Position numbers and translations under genes: made by a program
NCBI GenBank assembly: GCA_030867875.1
Contig: JAOWCC010000577.1
Span: 88,641,740 to 88,705,739 of the forward strand
Length of the DNA stretch: 64,000 nucleotides
Direction: 5' to 3'
Source: Actinernus sp. WN-2022
Taxonomy: Eukaryota > Cnidaria > Anthozoa > Actiniaria > Actinernidae
In this document: positions 13,801-22,800 of the stretch, in pieces
Numbering within the stretch: the first letter of the stretch is position 1
How the letters are laid out: every line of letters starts with the position of its first letter
Notes under the pieces: generated by a model
Seen by the model: only the letters and a program-made list of their open reading frames with translations
The model's database searches: none
Told to the model about the DNA's origin: nothing

Positions 13801-16800
13801 AGATGGAACATGTAAGTCTCTAGAAAAAAAAGGACCATATTAAATATCTGGGAGTGTTAATTGACGACAAGCTCACATGGAAATACCATATAGCTTATAC
13901 TTGCTCCAGAATTGCCCGAAATATTGGCATCTTTTATAAATTAAGGCATTACATGTCTCTAGCCCAACTAAAACAATTATAATATAGCCTTATCTACCCC
14001 TACATTTCATATGCTATCCTCGCATGGGGAAGTGCCTATAAAACACAAATTAAAACAGTCCAAACGAAACAAAATATAGTGATAAGAGTTATGTTTTTTG
14101 CTATTACCCATGGACAGAACACAGAAAGTGCTCTATCCCTAATGAATCTTTTAAATATTCTCTCCGTTAATTCTATATACAATTTACAAGCCCTCAAATT
14201 TGCTCATAAATGGCATAGAAATGAGTTACCTAATATATTTCAAAACTATTTGCAGTATGCTTGTGAAGTCCATTCTTATAGTACGCGATATGCCACCAAC
14301 AAAAAATTCTATAAATCACGCACAAGAACCAACATTGGAAAACAGTCTGTATCATCAGCAACAGTTGATCTCTGGCAAGAACTTCCCAGTCATTTACAAA
14401 ATCTCACCAATTTCACATTTCCTAAAAACGTAAAACAATTTCTACTTCAAAAGCAATTTAAATCAAACCTTTAACTGCCAATGTTTGTTATTGTATGTGT
14501 CTGTATTTTCTTGTTCGTATTTTGTTTTATTTGTGTCACTACATTAATAATGTATCTTTACATGGCTAGGGGCTAACTAGAAAACCTTTGTTTATTTAGC
14601 CCCTAGACACTTTTAATATGTATATTGTACCTTTGTCATTGACTTTTCCATATTTTGCTACTTTTATTTCAAACAAGGAACTGTAAATATAATAATAGGT
14701 GTGAAATAAAAGGATTTGATTTGATATTGGGGGCAGTGTGCAAAAAAAACACAGGTTCCACCCAATTTTCAAGACCTCCGCTACTCCTCTACCAGCCAGT
14801 ATGTGTCGGAACAGCTTAGTGACATTGTAGGTTTTGTTCTTAAAAGTATGAATGGGAATGTTACAAGAAGCAAACATCAATGCATTTGCAACTGTGTCAT
14901 CTTTTTCTGGGGTTGTGCTGAATAGGAACTTGGAAACGAGGAAGACCCTTCCAAGCAAGGACAGTCATCGGCAATCGCAGCGAAATGGTTTTCTCCGCTG
15001 GGTAGGAGTGCACGTAACCAAGAACACAGTACAGAGGAGCAGATTACAACGTTTGGTGAATTTCAGGTGGGATATATCGAAGTGGTTTGTCTCAGATCTA
15101 GCCAAAGACAATACTAGTGAAGGATACAGCTGTTCCTAGAACTTAAGACATTTTAGAACTTGAAGCGGTTATATAATGACGATATTAATATGTTCATCTT
15201 ACAGGGGCGTGCAGTTGTAATCAAGCGTTTGAACAAGACAGGTGTCCATCTATCTCGTCAAGTCTTAATCGAACTTAAACAGGTAGGCAAACACCCAAGT
15301 ACACATCCAAGACATCGGTATCTACACCCTAGCGAGGCTAGGGGTTTGTTCTTTTGATAAAACTAAAATCATCAATCAATCTTTGTACAATGGAACATCG
15401 ATCTCTAAGCGACCACGCCTCTTAGCGACCATGGTTGTAAAAACCGTTTGTTTGTTCCTAAAATCACTACATTTGAAACCTCTCGTAAGCGAATAGCCTT
15501 CGTTTTACATTAAAAGGGTGGTCTCTTGGGAGACGTTCAACTGTTATGCATTTGTCTTTGTAGGTGCGAGAAATGAATCATGAGAATCTGAACTCGTTCA
15601 TCGGAGCCTGTATCGAGTCACCCAACATCTTGGTCGTCTGGACACATTGTAAAAAAGGCAGCTTGCAGGTATGTTTGTATACGTAAAACTGTTTTAAAAT
15701 CCTGCTCATATGCATCTCGGTAATAGGCAGGCCATCTGTCTGCTGGCAGAAAATATATCACGGTTATAAGCACCTTTGGATATAACATCCCCTCCCCTCC
15801 CCCCTGAAAGAACAGTTTTATTACATCTGTTATTGAACATTAACACATTTTGTGTGGATAGTGGAAAGACTAGAGGCGAAGTAGCTTCGTGTCTCGCATT
15901 TCAGACCGTTTTCTTCATCCCGGTTTTATGCTCTCCTCAGTGTACCGCTGGCTGTCCCGGTTATCAGCCTCCTCGTAACCCCTTGTATAAGCCAAGGGAC
16001 TATAATGATGACATTCAACTAGTTCGGTGACGTCAGTATTCCAACAGATTCAACCCAGAAAGACAATCACATAAGTAAACTAACAGGGACAGTTTTCTAA
16101 GCGTGTGTGTAGCTACAGTTAATTAAGTGACTTATGCCTACAATCATTGCCAATTTAGATGGCCCGATTACGTTTTTCTGCGCTCTAAAGGACTATTATT
16201 GGCCCAAAAAAATCCAATGTTGAATCAAGACATTTCTACGTCTATCCTGGGGCTTTGTCTCCAGTCAAAAGCTTTCCGAAATCCCACTCAACATGGGGGG
16301 AGTTGAAAGTCTTTGGGTATTGTAAGAAGTATGCAAAATTATGAAATATAATCCATCGGACCAAGGTAAATTGGTAACGATTGTAGATGGCGTGAAGGTC
16401 TGACCATTTTGAGTTTGAGGTGTTTCATAAAGGTAGCACCTTCCCCTCAGTTGTCATAGGACCCCACGGGGGTTACCCTAAGTGGCGTATTCACCATCAA
16501 CCTGCTAACACTGCTAAACTGTCTTATTTAGGATGTGCTGGAGAACGAGGGGTACAAGATTGACGAGACATTCAAAATGTCCATGGCTGTTGACATTGCT
16601 GCGGTATGTATGCTGGATTATAATTTATAGTGTTTTCTAGTTTCGAGTTAATCTTACTTGTATTTCTTTTAGTAATACCGACAACATGCCATCCGTACCA
16701 CTGCAGGTTATCACTAGATTGTCATCCAGGGAATGTCCTCAATTGACGGAGCTGGGTGCAGCTTCTCCGCCGGGCAGTTTTGACTTAAATTATTATTCAA

Positions 16801-19800
16801 TTCTTCAATAACATAGGGACTATTCATTCGTTCTGCTCGATAGCCTCAAACGCAGGCAACTCTTCGACTTCACTCTACGTTTCAGGATTGGGTTACCTGT
16901 GGTGGGGAGGAGAGAGACTGTAGCCGGTAAGGGGAGGGGAGGTGAAAGAGGAGGGAAAAGAGAGAAATATAAACTCCCAAACTCCGTATATTAGGGACTG
17001 GTTAGAAATTAACAGGGAGGGGATTGGGGCAAAGAATGAAATACAAAAGTCTAAAAATATGTAACCCTCCCCGGACAATAAGTTAAAAATATTTTGACCA
17101 TTCCCCCCTTTTGCCCCTTTATCCGTATAACCAACCCTTTCTTAGCTGCCTTTTTTTTTTTACCCATTTTTGGGGTTCAAAAAAGTATGACCCTTCCCCT
17201 TTTTTCACCCCAGCTATTTCTAACCGGCCCCTTAGTGGAGCTGTCTGCGCGCGGAGGATGCTATTTGCTCCAGTTGCCTTTTGATATTTAATTCCTAACG
17301 GTTCAGTACGTTGTACGTATTTCTGAATGAAGGCAAATAATGTAGCACGTTACCAGGAGCGTCAATCTGTTATGCATTCGTGAGCCAGCGTTTCCCCAGA
17401 CCAGGCTATTTTTAGCCGCGAAAAAAGGAATGAGAAGCCTTGTGAACAGTCATTTTATGCAAAAATGTATTAGGCAAACAATGCTTCCTAATGATTTATG
17501 TAAAGAGATATTGTTATTGCGTACAATCTCTGTACAATGAGAAACCTCGCCATTGTGAAAATATAAGCATTTCATCGGCCTTCCACTCGGGGTTATGGGA
17601 TTTATTCACCTCGGGTGTTCTAAAAATAACCTGATCTTGATCCACACCTCGGGTGTTCTAAAAATAACCTGATCTTGATCCACACCTCGGGTGTTCTAAA
17701 AATAACCTGATCTTGATCCACACCTCGGGTGTTCTAAAAATAACCTGATCTTGATCCACACTTGGTCTGTGAGTCAGCACCCATTCCCAGCATTTTTGCG
17801 GTAATACTCTACTTCGTCCTAAATTAAATTCCGAGACCATTAAAAAGGACCTATGCAGCAGAAGCGCATGATATTTGACACTGTTGATGTATCTTATTTC
17901 GCAGGGTATGAAGTATCTTCACGACAGCCCAATCAAGTACCATGGCTGTCTCACGTCATCGAAGTGTGTAATTGACAACCATTGGATGGTGAAGGTAACA
18001 GATTGGGGCTTACATTCCTTTAAAGCTGGCCAGATAAAAGGGAATGTATCAGCAGAAAAGATGTACTCAGGTATGTGAACTCACAAAAAGTGCATAGACC
18101 TTTTATGTGAAAGATAAGCGAACAGTTTCTGAGTGAAGCTCGTTTCCTTTACGGGAGCCCCTGCGCACGCTAATAACACATCACGCCATAACACGTAAAT
18201 GGGCCATCTTTATTTCATAAAACGTTTTGGCGGGAATCTGGTAGCGCGCCATGTTTGTGCAAAATGTTTGGCGCCTTAATTCTATGAGAAGTTATAAATA
18301 AAGATTAAAACACACCAAAGTGAGCGACTTGGCGAACTCATATGCTGTTAAAAATAATCCGGCAAGCATAAAGCGAGCCCTGTTTCTAGCTGATTGAACC
18401 GCTGAACTGCTGGTACAACTGAGCCGGTTACAGTTGAACTTCAGTTCTCTCGGTTGTACGAAATTAAGCAACATTTGTTTCTTTGCTTTCTACAAACGAG
18501 AAAACAGTGTTGGACATTTGCTGAAACTGTTAAAGGGATGACCAGACGGATTCAATATCTCAGGGTTTCTTCGATTCACGAATTCGCTTCAACAACTCGT
18601 GGTTTGTATTCGCTATAGTCAATGTACCATTTCGTCGGCACTTTCACTCGGTCATTTCATGACATAAAAACTGTGTTTTCGTATAAGAAATCAATTCGGC
18701 CGTCGTCGCCGCGCGACCTTGCCTCACGTGAGGCGATTCCACCAATCACGCAGTAGAGAAACATCTGGTTTATGTATTGTAACGTTATCAATCAATTTTT
18801 TTCCGTTGATAGTATCTTGAGCGGGGACCTTTAAACAAGTCTCCTCATTGCTAAAAACTAACTTTTTAAATGATTGTTTCTGCCAGATCTGCTTTGGTGC
18901 GCCCCGGAACACATCAACATGGATAAAATGGAGCGAGAAGGAATGAGCCAAAAGGGAGATGTGTATAGCTTTGCTATCATCGTCCAGGAGATTTACACCA
19001 GGGCGGCGCCATTCAACGTCAGTGAACTAGTCGAGCCAAGAGGTAAGTAAAGAACTCGCTATAGACCTTGGTTATCTGAAGTGCGTTAATAAACCAGACC
19101 AAATGTTAATACAAAGGAATGGTCTCAAAAACGAGAAGGACAGTCAGGTTATTTGTAACAGTTATTCACTGAAATCTTGTCAGATATTCAGGGTATATCA
19201 TTCTTTCAGGCAATTGCGTTTATCGCTAAACAATGCAGTCATAAACAAAGATTAACTATCAGTCTTTGAACAACTGGACGTTGGGTCATAATAGCAAACG
19301 CAGACATCGTCAGGAGGTTTAACATTGACACCCACAAGTTGTAATTCATTATGACTTTGTCGTGCTATTCTATTATTTCTTTGCAGAGATAATTGAGCGT
19401 ATCATAGCTCGAGACAACCCTCCGTTCCGTCCTCACGTTTCCACTGATGATGTCCGCGCCGACCTAATCCAGTTCATGGAGGAATGCTGGGTTGAAGATC
19501 CCGAAGACAGACCGCACTTCTTGCGCATCGTAGAGAGACTCGAGATAATCAGTGGACAAAACAGGCAAGTGTAGTAATTCTGACTAATCCTAGTGTCGAC
19601 AAGATAATTATAAATCTAAAATATATCTGTGAGGAGACAAAAGATTGGAGATACGTAGGAAAATGATGAAGGAAAGAAACAAGAGGAGATGGAAGCCGAG
19701 GAGTCAACGACAGGCAGTAGTATTTCAATGCAGCTGAACTAGGAAACTACCTCAGTGAACTTGTGAAGTTATGTTGTTATGGAAATGGTATTTCACTGGC

Positions 19801-22800
19801 TAATAAACCAAGAAATACTACTATGTATAGTGATAGTGTCAACGTAACCAGTGTTTAACTTCCCTGCCGACGCAGACCTGCACTAGTTTTTAATTATAAT
19901 AACACAACATTGATGATTTCGTAGGAATACCAACATCATCGAGAACATGTTATCTACGATGGAGAAACACGCCAAACACATGGAACAGCAGTCAGCAGAG
20001 AAAGCTCGCGATCTGAACGAGGAAAAGGAGAAGACAGATGTCCTCCTCTACAGATTGCTTCCTCCGTAAGTACAGGACCCAAGAGTCATGTTAGAAACTT
20101 CTTGGGCGATCTCTTGGCTTCATTTTAGAATTGTTTTTCACTTACACTTCCCAACTACAGTAAATATGAATAAGGGAATAGTATGACCTTTGGAGGGCAC
20201 AGTGTTCGTTTGTGCGGCGCGTACTGCCATTTGCAGCCCGAGCCCAACAAACTGTTTGCTATGACTCCATCATTGTTTAACGTATTTGCGTCCCGTCCTT
20301 CGTGTGCGTTTTCCAGATGGCGTGCGCAGGGTTTTCGATAAGAGCCTGCAGCCAGCGAAATTTACCGTCTAACTCCAGATATTTTTGTCGGCTACTTTAC
20401 CCAGACAAAGTAAGGATCTCTATTGAAAAGCCTGAAGGGTGGTATTGATGTTTCTGCGTATATATATATATATTATATTGATGATAATAAATATTTTCCG
20501 ATATAGATATAGATATATTTATATTATCATTATCAATAGAAAAAGATGCAAAATTATCTTTGGTATGAAGTTTTTGTTCCTGGCAGCTTTATTGATGTAA
20601 AGTGAATCCTTCATTCTTTTCCATGCAGACCAGTGGCCGAGCAACTCAAGCTCTACAATTCGGTTCAGGCTGAGGAATTTGAGGAGGTGACAATGTTCTT
20701 CAGTGACATCGTAGGATTCACAAAGCTGTGCTCTAACAGCACACCTCACGAGGTACGCGAGATGTTTCGAAGCTTGTGAGTCTTGGTTCTTTGTAGAAAA
20801 AGGATGCTGAAGGGTTGTTGCTTACGTAACATTTACTACCTTTTTCAGATTGTCAACTTCTTGCATGATCTGTACGTTGCCTTTGACGAGATCATCACTT
20901 ACTTTGATGTGCACAAGGTAGGTTTACATTATGTTATTACCAGTTGGGCGATTCCGACCACTTTTGACAAACTCTTTTGTACATTATTTTAGTAACATTT
21001 TAGAGTTTAACATAGATATATTCAGCGTCGAAGTATTCTGACTATATATAACGCTTAGATAGATTTTAGATATATAATTATGTGTGTGCTCTATGAAAGG
21101 TGGAGACGATCGGTGATGCATACATGGTGGTTAGCGGTTGTCCTATGCTGAATGGTGCACAACATGCAGGCGAGATAGCCAGTATGGCTCTGCACCTACT
21201 CAGTCACATGAAGGAGTTCCGTATAAGGCACCGACCTGAAGAGCAGCTACAGCTGCGAATAGGAATTCACACAGGTACATAACAAGTGATGTAGAGTTAA
21301 TGCCTATTGTTATACACCCTCCCCCCATCAATTGAAACGCCTTTTTCGAGAGGACGAGAACGTATCACGTGACAGGCCTCAAAACATGATAACTCCCTAG
21401 GGAAACAACAGCTTCACCTTTCCACTTGCACGTGTGTGTAGTTTGAGAGCGCGGGAAATTTGTGGCGAGTCGCGTCGACCACGCAATCGACGTCTAGGAC
21501 GACAACGTCTAGGATGACAACGTCTATGACGACAACGTCTAGGACGATAACGTCTAGGACGACAATGTCGACAAAGATAGAGAAACCGACACAAACGCAC
21601 AAACCGATCTCGCTTCTCGAGTCATGCCCGGGAAAGAATATGTTGCTGTTCGCTACGCTCGCAGCAATTAGAGAAAAACAAACAAAATTCATTTTTTGTT
21701 ACATTGAACCGTCATCTAGTAGTGATGGCAAAGTTAATGCATTGGGCTTACAAGCAAGTGGCCCACGCATGCGCAGAAGCTCCGCTATTTTAAAGTAGTG
21801 GTCTGGCTAAGAATGATAGCACTGAACGGCAAGGAATGTAAAAAGCTGTTCATTTTCTATTCTTATCTCTCGTAATTTCTTTGGTTCATACTCATAAATT
21901 TAATAGAAAACCATCGAAATAATAAATTTTTATATGATATTTTTTGAGGTTTCAATTTATTTTTATTGATTTATTTATTATGGTTTAATTTCGAAGAATA
22001 TCGACCGTGGGGAAAGTTATCAAATTTGCGATTGAAAAATCTTTTGTTTTCTCCCTTTCCGATTGGCTGGATGGTGGTTTCTTTGAGTTTTCACAGTAAA
22101 AATAGCCCATAGCATAAAAACTACTTTATTTTCTGGGTGTATATGGACTGTAGACATCTCATACAGAACTTAAGTCATATTCACGCAAAATCGACCGTGA
22201 GGATGTGCCCATTGCCGTGCAGGATCTATTGCTTTTACTATAGTTCTTACATGGACCATTACTTAATAATCATGCACGGTACTACTCTTCAAAACTCCTA
22301 GAGGGTTTTTAAACTGTATATGCGAATATAAATGGGAACAGTCTAATGAGATTTCACGATCGCCCTATTTCCCCGTAGGTCCCGTAGTTGCTGGCGTAGT
22401 TGGTGTCAGAATGCCCCGGTACAGTGTGTTTGGTCACACCGTCAATGTCGCCGCGGGAATGGAGAGCACAGGAGTTGGTAAGACTTCAGATTCAATACCC
22501 TATTTAGCTCAGTGGGAGCGCGCCAGTCTGTTGTGCGGGAGATGGTGCGCTCGACTCCACTCTAGAGTCTTAAAACAACCGACGAGAAGGCGCTGCGTTT
22601 ACAAATTAATTCCGTTCTCGAACTGCAAACGGTTAGACTTTGACCTGTTCTCCAACTAAGGACGACAAATTGTATGCCCTAGGAGACCCCCTAGAGGGGC
22701 TTTAAGCCAGTCGAGGTGCTCCGTCCACCTATGTCTCTCTATTTTTATGTTTTTATCCGAATGCTTAAACAAATGACATTGTCAGTTGTGATTATGAATA

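Larger units (their letters stand above)
11144..15204 (+). other. Cyclase intron 7 (transposon-filled)
   Basis: A 4.06-kb intron containing a 31-bp tandem repeat, poly-G, an inverted-repeat element and a CR1/L2-like LINE. The protein comparison suggests that about 10 residues of the kinase-homology N-lobe may be encoded by an undetected small exon here. I looked at 14730-15200 and could not name one. Confidence 0.5.

Noticed and set aside
17607..17758. Regular 38-bp repeats resembling a CRISPR array
   Set aside because: Copies follow each other without spacers in an intron of an animal gene; a minisatellite.
21397..21798. Arginine-rich and threonine-rich open frames
   Set aside because: Caused by a 15-bp tandem repeat that keeps all frames open.
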